Source: Planctomycetia bacterium
GTDB taxonomy: Bacteria; Planctomycetota; Planctomycetia; Pirellulales; UBA1268
Assembly: GCA_009919445.1 (NCBI GenBank)
Contig: RGBY01000123.1
Coordinates: 1-7,465, forward strand
DNA length: 7,465 nt
Direction: 5' to 3'
In this document: piece after piece, positions 1 through 6,214 of the stretch
Numbering within the stretch: the first letter of the stretch is position 1
How the letters are laid out: each line of letters opens with the position of its first letter
The notes under the pieces: model-generated
Told to the model about the DNA's origin: nothing
Database searches by the model: none
The model's input: only the letters and a program-made list of their open reading frames with translations
Position numbers and translations under genes: made by a program

Positions 1-695
1 TAGTCAAGGATGGTGCGACTGATCGTCATCGATGAGTCACTGCCTGCTTCGCGGTCACGCCGGGCCTTGGTCTGGAGATGGCCGGTTTCCTGATCAAACA
101 GCATGACGCAGCCACGGTCAGCCTCGACCCACTCAAAGACCAGTTGCAAGATGCGGTTGAGCAGTTCATCAATGTCGAGCGTGTGGCTCACGGCCAGCGC
201 CGTTCGGTACATCACCTGTAAATTGCTGCGGGCACGGGCCAGCCAGTGGTGCTGCGTGTCATTCAGCGACAGACCGCTATCGCCCGGCACAGGAAGCTCG
301 TCAGGAATTGCCGAGATGATCCGAGATCCATCATCGGCTCCCGCCGCAGTCACAATCTGAACGCCTTCGATGCGGTGTTCTGAACCATCGCCACGAGAAA
401 AGACCAGGAGCGTGCGGCCAATCTTGATGCGGTCACCCGGCATCAGTTCGGCCTCGTCCACCTTTTGATTGTTGATGAACGTGCCGTTTGAACTGTTGAG
501 ATCAACAAGGCAATAGCCAGCATCGCTACGCCTCAGTTCGGCATGCCGCCGTGACACCTCATGGTCTTCAATCTGGATCAGGTTGCCGCGTTCTCGTCCA
601 ACCGACACAACCTCATCTCCAGCCTGGTCGACGAGTGCGTCGAGGTCGTAATGGCTGCCGCGATGATGGCCGTGGATGACGTAAAGCGAAGGCAC
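1..695 (-). CDS. FHA-GAF signalling/regulatory protein, N-terminal part (runs off left edge)
   Basis: This is the first 231 codons of a cytoplasmic signalling protein; the frame is still open at base 1. Residues about 5-100 form a forkhead-associated (phosphothreonine-binding) domain: Gly33-Arg34, the SRRH motif at 48-51 and NSSNGTFIN at 67-75 are its usual peptide-contacting residues. A linker of about 55 residues leads to the start of a GAF domain near residue 160 (helix with HTLDIDELLNRIL, then strands including CVMLFD at 196-201). The GTG start is chosen because TGGAGGAG lies 7 bases upstream of it and no other good start exists before the upstream stop near 764. The output domain lies outside the window. 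FHA-GAF pairs in planctomycetes commonly precede a sigma-54 AAA+ activator, a PP2C/SpoIIE phosphatase or a cyclase domain, so which one applies is open. It is divergent from the peptidase gene. Confidence 0.85.
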   Translation of the reverse strand, partial: MPSLYVIHGHHRGSHYDLDALVDQAGDEVVSVGRERGNLIQIEDHEVSRRHAELRRSDAGYCLVDLNSSNGTFINNQKVDEAELMPGDRIKIGRTLLVFSRGDGSEHRIEGVQIVTAAGADDGSRIISAIPDELPVPGDSGLSLNDTQHHWLARARSNLQVMYRTALAVSHTLDIDELLNRILQLVFEWVEADRGCVMLFDQETGHLQTKARRDREAGSDSSMTISRTILD

Positions 696-955
696 CGAGG
701 GGCTCCTCCAGGTGGACTGCCCGGGTCGATTGTCCGGGCGGATTGCGTTCAACTTCCCCAACTATCCTTCCATAATACCCGATCGACAAATCAGTCCGAG
801 GATTTTGTCACCCCAGCGGCGACCAGTTATGCGGCCGCTTCAGGCTGCGCCTGCTACGATAAATTTGGTGAGCCGCTCCCTGGCTGTTCAACAACCGCCA
901 GAAAGGTCACTCGAGATGCGGATACGGCGGCAAGATTTCAGACGGAGCCAAGGAA
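696..955. other. Divergent intergenic region between FHA-GAF and peptidase genes
   Basis: This 260-base gap separates two genes that point away from each other, so it should hold both promoters. On the plus strand, TGCTACGAT at 852-860 resembles an extended -10 element (TGn followed by 4/6 matches to TATAAT) about 95 bases before the peptidase start. No good -35 box sits 17 bases upstream of it. On the minus strand a TATTAT lies around 773-778, again without a clear -35. The open frames that cross this region look like shadows of the neighbouring genes. No operator or other RNA gene was recognised. Confidence 0.4.
703..710 (-). promoter_or_regulatory. Shine-Dalgarno site of the FHA-GAF gene
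   Basis: On the minus strand this reads TGGAGGAG, 7 bases before the GTG at 695-693. It decides the start of the FHA-GAF protein in favour of this GTG. Confidence 0.7.
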
Positions 956-2173
956 ATGTTTGGATTGAGTGAGCCCGTTTGGCCCAGGCTACTGGGCCTC
1001 CTCCTCGGAATAGCGGCCGCCTCCGGAACGGCTGCTGAGCCTGAGCGAGCAGTGGAAGATACGGCTGTCGAGGCCCGTCTACGCGAAGATGTGCACTGGC
1101 TAGCGTCCCCCGAACGAGAGGGGCGTGGTCCGGGGACTGCTGGTATTGGCGTTGCCGCAGAGTGGATTGCCCAGCAGTTCGAGCGGTCTGGCTTAGCCCT
1201 AGTCGGAACGGTGCGGCGGCAGCCGTTCGTCATGACTCTCGACGCCACGCTGCCCATAGACAAGCCGAACCGGGCCGAGTTGGTTGGGCCGGCAGGTCCA
1301 GCCGGCACGCCGGTGGTGATTCCCCTCGAACTTGGCAAAACCTTTACGCCACTGGCGGCTGGCGGCTCGGGGGCCTTTGATCTGCCACTAGTATTTGCTG
1401 GCTATGGCATCACCGCTCCGGCCGAAGAGTATGACGACTATGCCGCTCTTGGGCCTGCCGCGAAAGCCGCCGCCGCAGTGGTCTTGCGGCAGGAACCCCA
1501 GAAGGAAAATCCCCACAGCGTCTTCAATGGCAATCAGGCCACGCAGCATGCCGCACTCACCCGAAAAATTGCCAATGCATCAGAGCATGAGGTGGGAGGT
1601 GTGATCTTTTGTAATGATGCCTCGGCGACCGATCCCGATAAGCTGATGGACTTTCGCCGGGCCGGTGGTGGCGAAAACGGCCGCATGATCCCGGTGCTGC
1701 AGATCAGTCGCAGCATCATTACCGACCTCATCAGCCGGGCGACGGGAACGCCACTGCCGCAGCGAGAGGCAGAAATCGACAAGACGCTCACGCCGCAGAG
1801 TTGTCTGCTTGAGGGCTGGCGAATTCGGGGTGAGGTGACGATCCAGCGGCAGCAGGCAGAGGCCGACAATATTGTGGGCGTGCTGCCAGGAACCGGGCAG
1901 CACCCTGCCGGCGAGCTACTGGGGCGAGATGTTGTCGTTCTCGGTGCCCACTACGATCATCTCGGCTACGGTGACAGTAACTCGCTCGCCCCGGGGACAC
2001 ACGCAATTCATCACGGGGCAGACGACAATGCCAGCGGCACGGCCATGCTGCTGGAGGTGGCCCGGCAGTTGAGGGCAGAGGGGCCGCTGCCGCGGACGGT
2101 GCTCTTTGTAGCCTTTGCCGGGGAAGAGCGTGGCCTTCCAACTACGCAGGCATGGCCCGCATCAGCCGGCTGA
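956..2173 (+). CDS. Secreted M28-family metallopeptidase with PA domain, 5' part of a broken gene
   Basis: This is the N-terminal 405 codons of an exported zinc peptidase. ATG 956 is preceded by GGAG at 944-947 (8-base spacing). Residues 1 to about 27 form a signal peptide (LLGLLLGIAAASGTAA). Residues about 140-240 resemble a protease-associated (PA) insert (LVFAGYGITAP, YDDYA, HSVFNG). The M28 catalytic domain begins near residue 305 (NIVGVLPG) and shows GAHYDHLG (likely zinc ligand His332), HHGADDNASG (likely ligand Asp356) and AFAGEERG (likely catalytic Glu390 and ligand Glu391). Immediately after GEERGL the frame changes to an unrelated tail and stops at 2171-2173. The later M28 ligands, an Asp after the next strand and a His in the usual H-x-DYH-x-P segment, are absent from both frames. 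As written, the product should not be a working peptidase. An assembly error is an alternative to true gene decay. Confidence 0.8.
   Translation: MFGLSEPVWPRLLGLLLGIAAASGTAAEPERAVEDTAVEARLREDVHWLASPEREGRGPGTAGIGVAAEWIAQQFERSGLALVGTVRRQPFVMTLDATLPIDKPNRAELVGPAGPAGTPVVIPLELGKTFTPLAAGGSGAFDLPLVFAGYGITAPAEEYDDYAALGPAAKAAAAVVLRQEPQKENPHSVFNGNQATQHAALTRKIANASEHEVGGVIFCNDASATDPDKLMDFRRAGGGENGRMIPVLQISRSIITDLISRATGTPLPQREAEIDKTLTPQSCLLEGWRIRGEVTIQRQQAEADNIVGVLPGTGQHPAGELLGRDVVVLGAHYDHLGYGDSNSLAPGTHAIHHGADDNASGTAMLLEVARQLRAEGPLPRTVLFVAFAGEERGLPTTQAWPASAG
2129..2143 (+). other. Probable internal deletion and frameshift junction in the M28 peptidase gene
   Basis: Upstream of this point the M28 reading frame is frame 2 (GEERGL). 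Downstream, the typical M28 C-terminal helix reads in frame 1 (WPSNYAGMARISRLIAAVV). In intact relatives the segment between these two, roughly a hundred residues, carries the remaining metal ligands. The sequence TGGCCTTCC at the joint can encode both the Gly-Leu after GEER and the Trp-Pro-Ser before NYAGM. This fits a deletion between short matching sequences, although the parent sequence cannot be seen here. Confidence 0.65.
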
Positions 2174-2529
2174 TTGCAGCGGTTGTCAGAGAACTGGCCA
2201 CGACGCCAACGCCACCGGACTACGTTGAGGTGGCGAGCAAGCCGTTCATGGGGGGAGGAGGTGACCGCCCTTATTTCGGCAGCATTCCCGACTTTGCTAA
2301 ACCGGGTGGCGGCTATGCCATCACTGGAGTCTCAAAAGATTCGCCGGCTGCCGCCGGTGGGCTGAAGGGAGGGGATGTCATCATCCGGCTCGGTGACAGT
2401 GCGATCACCGGGCTGGAGGACTTTGACAGTGCCCTTCGGAAGCACAAGGCTGGCGCGGTCGTGCCGGTGGTCGTTCGGCGGGATGGCGGGGAGCGGACAC
2501 TTTCGGTGACGCTCGGCGACCCGCGTTAA
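2152..2529 (+). CDS. C-terminal helix and PDZ domain of the broken M28 peptidase
   Basis: This frame holds the 3' part of the same peptidase gene. The first 20 or so residues (ARISRLIAAVVRELA) match the last helix of an M28 catalytic domain. A linker follows, then a PDZ domain from about residue 40 to 122: YFGSIPDF as the carboxylate-binding entry, then GVSKDSPAAAGGLKGGDVI, and a final strand RTLSVTLGDPR. The frame actually continues upstream of ATG 2152 as WPSNYAG, so that ATG is an internal methionine, not a natural start. It has only a weak CAGG directly in front of it. Whether a free PDZ fragment is made is unknown. It overlaps the end of the 5' part by 22 bases in another frame. The PDZ domain would normally tether or regulate the peptidase in the periplasm. 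Confidence 0.7.
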   Translation: MARISRLIAAVVRELATTPTPPDYVEVASKPFMGGGGDRPYFGSIPDFAKPGGGYAITGVSKDSPAAAGGLKGGDVIIRLGDSAITGLEDFDSALRKHKAGAVVPVVVRRDGGERTLSVTLGDPR

Positions 2530-2560
2530 AAAGCACTGTTTTTTGTGTGCAGGATTGCCC

Positions 2561-2589
2561 TTGAGCAGATTCCCGCCGCCTGCCACAAT
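2561..2589 (+). promoter_or_regulatory. Candidate sigma-70-type promoter for the ompH gene
   Basis: TTGAGC at 2561-2566 and CACAAT at 2584-2589 are separated by 17 bases, and TGC directly precedes the -10 as in extended -10 promoters. Each hexamer matches 4 of 6 consensus positions. It would give a leader of about 85 bases before the GTG at 2683. It lies just after the peptidase stop, which would let ompH be transcribed independently. Confidence 0.35.
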
Positions 2590-2668
2590 TTCCACCCGTT
2601 CGCCAACTGTCGTTGCGTGAACGTGCCGGAAAGGCGTCCGGCTCAGCGGTTCCCCGTGACAACAATGC

Positions 2669-2674
2669 AAGGAG
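2669..2674 (+). promoter_or_regulatory. Shine-Dalgarno site deciding the ompH start
   Basis: AAGGAG lies 8 bases before GTG 2683. It favours that start over the longer frame opening at GTG 2545 and over ATG 2665, which lies upstream of the site. Confidence 0.7.
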
Positions 2675-2682
2675 TGCATCCC

Positions 2683-3312
2683 GTGAAGCGACATCTGGCC
2701 ACCAGTGGAAGTCTGATCTGCCTGTTCATTGGCATGACGGTCAGTCTTCCTGCCACCCCCGCCCAGGCGCAGGCCACGGCTCGTCCGCCGGCCACCCATC
2801 AGGCGGTCATCGATATTGGCTACATCTTCAAGAACCACGCTCAATTCAAGTCCCAGATGGACAAGATGCGAGATGAGGTCATGGCGGCCGAGAACGGCCT
2901 GAAGGCCGAGCGCGATCGCATCAACGGCCTTGTTGAACAGTTGAAGGGATTCAATCCCGGCACACCGGAATTCAAGAAGCTCGAGGCAGAAGTCGCCAAG
3001 GCTCAGGGTGAATTCAACGTTGAAGCACAACTGCAGAAGAAAGACTTCATGGATCGTGAAGCAGCGATCTATCACGAAGTCTTTGGTCAGATCGAGCAGG
3101 TTGTAGCCCGGTTTGCCCAGGAGCACGGCATTGCCGTGGTGCACCGATTTGATGGCGATCCGGTCGATTCCGGTGATCGCAATCAGGTCCTTCGTGGTAT
3201 CACGAAGCCGCTGGTCTACTACGATCGATCAATCGATATCACCCCCGACGTGTTGCGATTGCTCAACGCGGGGGCAGTGGCGAGCGCCCCTGGCCAGGCT
3301 GTGAGTCGCTGA
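2683..3312 (+). CDS. OmpH/Skp-family periplasmic chaperone
   Basis: This 209-residue protein is predicted to be exported to the periplasm, where Skp-family proteins hold unfolded outer-membrane proteins on the way to the BAM complex. Residues 1 to about 31 are a signal peptide (VKRHLA, hydrophobic LICLFIGMTVSL, then ATPAQAQA with an AxA cleavage site). The mature part opens with the family's short first strand (AVIDIGYIFKNH). A charged, coiled-coil stretch follows from about residue 57 to 150 (for example KMRDEVMAAENGLKAERDRI), then a C-terminal strand region (HGIAVVHRF, ITKPLVYYDRSIDIT). Length and layout suit OmpH proteins. The start was chosen from the well-spaced AAGGAG. The gene stands ahead of lpxC, matching the usual grouping of skp with lipid A genes in Gram-negative bacteria. 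No defect is seen. Confidence 0.85.
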   Translation: MKRHLATSGSLICLFIGMTVSLPATPAQAQATARPPATHQAVIDIGYIFKNHAQFKSQMDKMRDEVMAAENGLKAERDRINGLVEQLKGFNPGTPEFKKLEAEVAKAQGEFNVEAQLQKKDFMDREAAIYHEVFGQIEQVVARFAQEHGIAVVHRFDGDPVDSGDRNQVLRGITKPLVYYDRSIDITPDVLRLLNAGAVASAPGQAVSR

Positions 3313-3337
3313 GAAACGTCGTCTACGCTTCCGGATG

Positions 3338-3377
3338 GGCCCGGCGACCTCACCCAGGTAGGGGTGGTCGCCGGGCC
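3338..3377 (+). terminator. Strong GC hairpin between ompH and lpxC
   Basis: GGCCCGGCGACC at 3338-3349 pairs perfectly with GGTCGCCGGGCC at 3366-3377. After a two-base bulge, ACCC (3352-3355) pairs with GGGT (3362-3365), leaving a six-base loop. It starts 25 bases after the ompH stop. No T-run follows, so it is not a textbook intrinsic terminator. It could instead cause partial termination, protect the ompH mRNA end or set ompH above lpxC expression. Confidence 0.55.
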
Positions 3378-3530
3378 TGCTCCACAGCCGGGCATTCTTC
3401 TGTTTGAGAAGTGACGGCTGAATGTTGGTCGAGTCTACGCGTGGCTGCCTCTCAGATTGATGCCGCTGGGCATTGCTGGTGCGGTGGCTGTTCTCTTCAA
3501 CCCCTGCGGGTGACTGTCTTGAGTGGAGCG

Positions 3531-4457
3531 ATGGGTGCCGCCGCTGCGGCCACGGCAAGTGACGTTGCTGGCAAGGGCGCTCGCCCGCAGCAGACGCTTG
3601 GCCGTTCCGTCGTTGTAACAGGGGCTGGCTACTGGAGTGGCCTGGAAAACCGGGTCGAACTGCGGCCTGCACCTGCTGGGAGTGGCGTTGTCTTTGTCCG
3701 CGAAGATCTTGGGGGTCTGCGTGTGCCGGTCTCGCTCGATCATCGGGTTGAGGCTGCAAGCCGCACGAATTTGCAGGCCGGTTCAGCCGTGGTCGAAATG
3801 GTTGAGCATTTGCTCAGCGCCCTGGCCGCGTTGCAGGTTGACTGCTGTGAGGTTGGGCTGACGGCAGCGGAACTGCCTGGGCTTGATGGTTCTGCGCAGG
3901 CCTACGTTGAGGCCATCGACGTAGCCGGGATTGTCCAGCATGAGGCAACCGTCAGTCCGCTTTGTGTGGCTGAGCCCATCGTCCTTGAGGCGGCTGATAT
4001 CAGGGCCCGGATCGAAGCCCGTCCGCCAACGACGGCAGGGCTTTCTGTCCGGTACGAGCTCGACTATCCCGGCAAGCCGATCCCTCCACAGCACTACGGT
4101 GCGGCAGTGACACCGCAGCACTACCGCAAGGAAATTGCTGCCGCTCGGACGTTTCTTCCTGAGGAAGATGCCCGCCGGCTCCAAGAGCAAGGCCTCGGGT
4201 TGGCGGTGACGACAGCGGATTTACTTGTCTTTGGGCCAGCAGGGCCGATTGATAACACGCTTCACTGGCCTGATGAATGTGCTCGCCACAAGGTGCTTGA
4301 TGTGGTTGGTGATCTTTCGTTGGCGGGACGGCCTGTCCATGCCGATATCGTTGCGCAGCGGAGTGGGCATCGTCTTAATACAGCATTGTTAGCCGCCCTG
4401 CTCACGGCAGAACGTCAGCAGCAGGAGCGGGCCGGTTCGGTGGTTCGTGAGGTGTAA
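3531..4457 (+). CDS. lpxC: UDP-3-O-acyl-N-acetylglucosamine deacetylase (LpxC)
   Basis: This cytoplasmic zinc amidase removes the N-acetyl group from UDP-3-O-acyl-GlcNAc, the committed step of lipid A synthesis. From ATG 3531 the protein has 308 residues, close to the usual length of about 300. Key residues are present: MVEHLLSAL with catalytic Glu92 and zinc ligand His93, ARTF in the second domain, ARHKVLDVVGD with ligands His253 and Asp257, and SGHRLN with the general acid His280. ELPGLDGSA is the conserved loop of domain 1. It is a stand-alone LpxC, not the LpxC-FabZ fusion known in some phyla. The start is uncertain: the frame opens as far up as GTG 3411, and GGAG lies only 2 bases before ATG 3531. 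GTG 3510 and TTG 3519 are alternatives. The extra N-terminal stretch does not resemble LpxC. The gene lies 63 bases upstream of the oxidoreductase gene. Confidence 0.92.
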   Translation: MGAAAAATASDVAGKGARPQQTLGRSVVVTGAGYWSGLENRVELRPAPAGSGVVFVREDLGGLRVPVSLDHRVEAASRTNLQAGSAVVEMVEHLLSALAALQVDCCEVGLTAAELPGLDGSAQAYVEAIDVAGIVQHEATVSPLCVAEPIVLEAADIRARIEARPPTTAGLSVRYELDYPGKPIPPQHYGAAVTPQHYRKEIAAARTFLPEEDARRLQEQGLGLAVTTADLLVFGPAGPIDNTLHWPDECARHKVLDVVGDLSLAGRPVHADIVAQRSGHRLNTALLAALLTAERQQQERAGSVVREV

Positions 4458-4506
4458 CCATTTTGGGTTCAAACAGGTTGGATGTTCCGTCATTCCAGCC
4501 CAAGTG

Positions 4507-4515
4507 AAAAGGAGG
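4507..4515 (+). promoter_or_regulatory. Shine-Dalgarno site deciding the oxidoreductase start
   Basis: AAAAGGAGG ends 5 bases before GTG 4521. It favours that start over ATG 4482, which would add 13 residues unlike the family and has no such site. Confidence 0.75.
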
Positions 4516-4520
4516 CGGCC

Positions 4521-5561
4521 GTGAGTGAGTTGCGTGTTGGGGTGATTGGCTGTGGCCACCTGGGAAAGATTCATGCTCGCCTGCTCGCTGGCCGCGACGA
4601 TTGCCAGCTTGTCGGTGTGGTTGATCCAGTGGCTGGGGCTGCCAGGAGTGTCGCCGACAGCCATGGTTGCGAGGCATTTACCAGTCCTGCAGACCTAATT
4701 GGTCGCGTTGATGCCGCCGTGGTGGCAGCCCCCACAGGCCTGCACGCTGAGGTGGCCATTCCGTTACTGAAGGAAGGCATTGATCTTCTGGTTGAAAAAC
4801 CACTGGCTGCCAGTGTCGAAGATGCCCGCGCCATCGTCGTGACGGCCCGCCGATTTGGGCGGACAGTGGCGGTGGGACATGTTGAGCGTTTCAATCCAGC
4901 CTGGGAACTGGCCTGTCAGCAGGCCGGGCGGCCGCTGTTTGTTGAATCAGCACGTCTTGCGCCCTTCACCTACCGGTCGCTGGATGTCGGCGTGGTGCTC
5001 GACCTGATGATTCATGACATCGATCTGGTTCTTTCGCTCCAGCCTGGGCGGCTTGAAAAAATTGAAGCCGATGGACTTATGGCGACAGGCGGTCACGAAG
5101 ATGCAGTCAAGGCCCGGCTGACCTTTGGGAGCGGCCTCGTGGCTGATTTGTCGGCATCACGGATTCACCCAACGCTTTCTCGTCGGCTTTCGATGTGGAC
5201 GAGTGAAAGTCTGGTGTCGGTCGACTTCAATGCGAAGACAGTTGAGGTCGTTGCTGCATCTGAGTCGGTGGCGGCTGGACGGTTTGTTGCTGACGCGGTT
5301 CCGGTGGCCGAGCGGGCTGCGGCAAAGGAAGCCTTTTTCAGCGAGGTGCTTCCTCACCGCACGCTTCCAGTGCCCGATTCCAACGCCATTGCCTGTGAGC
5401 ACGATGATTTTCTCACTGCCATCCGGACGGCCGCTGAGCCTCGTGTCTCGGCGGCCGCCGGGGCGGCAGCTCTCGAGATTGCCACGCGGGTGCTTGACGT
5501 CATGCAGTGCACCAAACTGGGGGCTCCACCGCCAATTGTCGAGTTGCGGAAGAGTGCCTGA
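4521..5561 (+). CDS. Gfo/Idh/MocA-family NAD(P)-dependent oxidoreductase of the lipid A gene neighbourhood
   Basis: This 346-residue cytoplasmic dehydrogenase is likely to act on a nucleotide sugar. The Rossmann fold opens directly with GVIGCGHLGKIH (GxGxxG at 10-15). EKP at 92-94 supplies the family's conserved lysine. GHVERFNP begins near residue 119. DLMIHDID at 161-168 carries the Asp and His of the second active-site motif. The stretch RLAPFTYRSLDVGVVLD is typical, from memory, of the subgroup encoded beside lpx genes. GnnA, which oxidises UDP-GlcNAc at C3 before the GnnB aminotransferase acts, belongs to this superfamily. The location right after lpxC makes a GnnA-like role possible. 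No gnnB is visible here, so the substrate stays unassigned. It is probably co-transcribed with lpxC: the gap is 63 bases and no hairpin was seen in it. Confidence 0.85.
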   Translation: MSELRVGVIGCGHLGKIHARLLAGRDDCQLVGVVDPVAGAARSVADSHGCEAFTSPADLIGRVDAAVVAAPTGLHAEVAIPLLKEGIDLLVEKPLAASVEDARAIVVTARRFGRTVAVGHVERFNPAWELACQQAGRPLFVESARLAPFTYRSLDVGVVLDLMIHDIDLVLSLQPGRLEKIEADGLMATGGHEDAVKARLTFGSGLVADLSASRIHPTLSRRLSMWTSESLVSVDFNAKTVEVVAASESVAAGRFVADAVPVAERAAAKEAFFSEVLPHRTLPVPDSNAIACEHDDFLTAIRTAAEPRVSAAAGAAALEIATRVLDVMQCTKLGAPPPIVELRKSA

Positions 5562-5733
5562 GACGGTCAGGCGGTCTGTTCTGAAAACAGCCCGCGTGTG
5601 AGCCAGCCGGGAGACACGAGTTTCCTTGATCGCCTGATTGATACAGCTTGACCAGGCTGCAAGCCGGCCGGACGAATTTGCCGAAGTCGATGAGGTTGTG
5701 GAAGAACTCGTCGTGAAGCTGGCGGAGTCGGTG

Positions 5734-6027
5734 ATGGTGATCATGGTGAGCCTCCTGTTTGGCGTGATCTTGTCAACCGTTGCGGTTGCCAATGACGCAG
5801 TGCAGGCTTCGCTGAGTGAATCGGCTGTGCCGCGAGAAACAGGTCTGCAGGGGGAATCAGGCCTGCAGCTTCCGAAGGAAATCGAGTTTGATGGTTTTGG
5901 GCTTGATCAACAGATTGGCCGCACGGGTATTGCTCAGGCATTAAGGGGCCTGCCCGCCGTCAAAAGGATGGCTGGAGTTGCGGACTCAATTGCGGCAAAG
6001 CAGCGAACGCCAGACAGTCGGCATTGA
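5734..6027 (+). CDS. Hypothetical protein with signal peptide or membrane anchor
   Basis: This 97-residue ORF is not recognised. GGCGGAG (5721-5727) sits 6 bases before ATG 5734. The first 22 residues form a strongly hydrophobic segment (MVIMVSLLFGVILSTVAVA) ending in a plausible cleavage region (AVANDA). The rest is polar and contains a tandem six-residue repeat, ETGLQG/ESGLQL. The same frame is open upstream to TTG 5638 and looks coding (acidic helix DEFAEVDEVVEELVVKLAE), so the protein could begin earlier with a cytoplasmic segment. The end, after about KRMAG, reads less like protein, and the neighbouring frame takes over. It may therefore be the front half of a frameshifted gene. The antisense frame with its own AGGAGG looks like a phase shadow. 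Confidence 0.4.
   Translation: MVIMVSLLFGVILSTVAVANDAVQASLSESAVPRETGLQGESGLQLPKEIEFDGFGLDQQIGRTGIAQALRGLPAVKRMAGVADSIAAKQRTPDSRH
5836..5871 (+). repeat. Two-unit 18-base in-frame tandem repeat
   Basis: The units at 5836-5853 and 5854-5871 match at 13 of 18 bases, with the core CAGG(T/C)CTGCAG shared. They encode ETGLQG and ESGLQL in the frame of the hypothetical protein. The in-frame unit length and mostly third-base or conservative changes support that frame having been coding. Confidence 0.5.
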
Positions 6028-6199
6028 GCTTGGCCCGCGGCTGGAACAACAGCTCCCGCGTGGCATCCGGCTTTTTTTCGAGGGCTCGGCTGAGGCGCGG
6101 GCTGAATACGATCGTACTGGTGAACTCACGCCGACGGGCGGACCCTTGCAGCGGCCTGAGGTAATTGGGCTCAGCGGCACGGTCGGTATTGCCCGGTAA
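5978..6199 (+). CDS. Outer-membrane-like beta-strand tail, probable fragment
   Basis: This frame has no convincing start of its own. TTG 5978 has AAAAGGA 9 bases upstream, but the frame is open back to 5945, reading GWLELRTQL just before it. The translation alternates polar and hydrophobic residues in strand-sized blocks (QTVGIELGPRLEQQL, GIRLFFEGSAEARAEY, EVIGLSGTVGIAR). This resembles the closing strands of an outer-membrane beta-barrel or another all-beta protein. No family is recognised. It begins where the signal-peptide ORF in the other frame stops looking coding. The simplest reading is the C-terminal part of the same gene after a frameshift or internal deletion. The strands are inferred by eye only. 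Confidence 0.3.
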   Translation: MRTQLRQSSERQTVGIELGPRLEQQLPRGIRLFFEGSAEARAEYDRTGELTPTGGPLQRPEVIGLSGTVGIAR

Positions 6200-6214
6200 G
6201 GAGCCGTCCGGCCC

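Noticed and set aside
2120..2152. Programmed ribosomal frameshift joining the two peptidase parts
   Set aside because: No slippery heptamer or obvious stimulatory structure was seen, and a frameshift would not restore the missing part of the catalytic domain.
2526..2547. A-run then T-run after the peptidase stop (AAAAAGCACTGTTTTTT) as a terminator
   Set aside because: The pairing is almost all A-T with a G-T wobble and a tiny loop. The stem lacks the GC core of an intrinsic terminator.
2332..3144. 270-codon open frame on the minus strand
   Set aside because: It lies antisense to the PDZ end and to ompH, whose families are recognisable on the plus strand. Its translation shows no domain and it is a phase shadow.
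3229..3759. 176-codon minus-strand frame over the ompH-lpxC gap
   Set aside because: It is rich in Gln, Arg, Pro and His with no domain, and overlaps the 3' end of ompH and the start of lpxC, so it is treated as a shadow.
5557..5571. Small hairpin CCTGA-GACGG-TCAGG at the oxidoreductase stop codon
   Set aside because: The stem is only five pairs and no T-run follows, so it is not supported as a terminator.
5157..5744. Minus-strand frame starting at 5744 with an AGGAGG ribosome-site match
   Set aside because: The translation opens with low-complexity Ser/Thr and then runs antisense to the oxidoreductase. The G-first codon pattern supports the plus strand, and AGGAGG is the complement of CCTCCT in the plus-strand hydrophobic segment.
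6107..6116. Ten-base palindrome TACGATCGTA
   Set aside because: It is a single copy inside coding-like sequence. A palindrome of this length is expected by chance often enough that no operator can be claimed.
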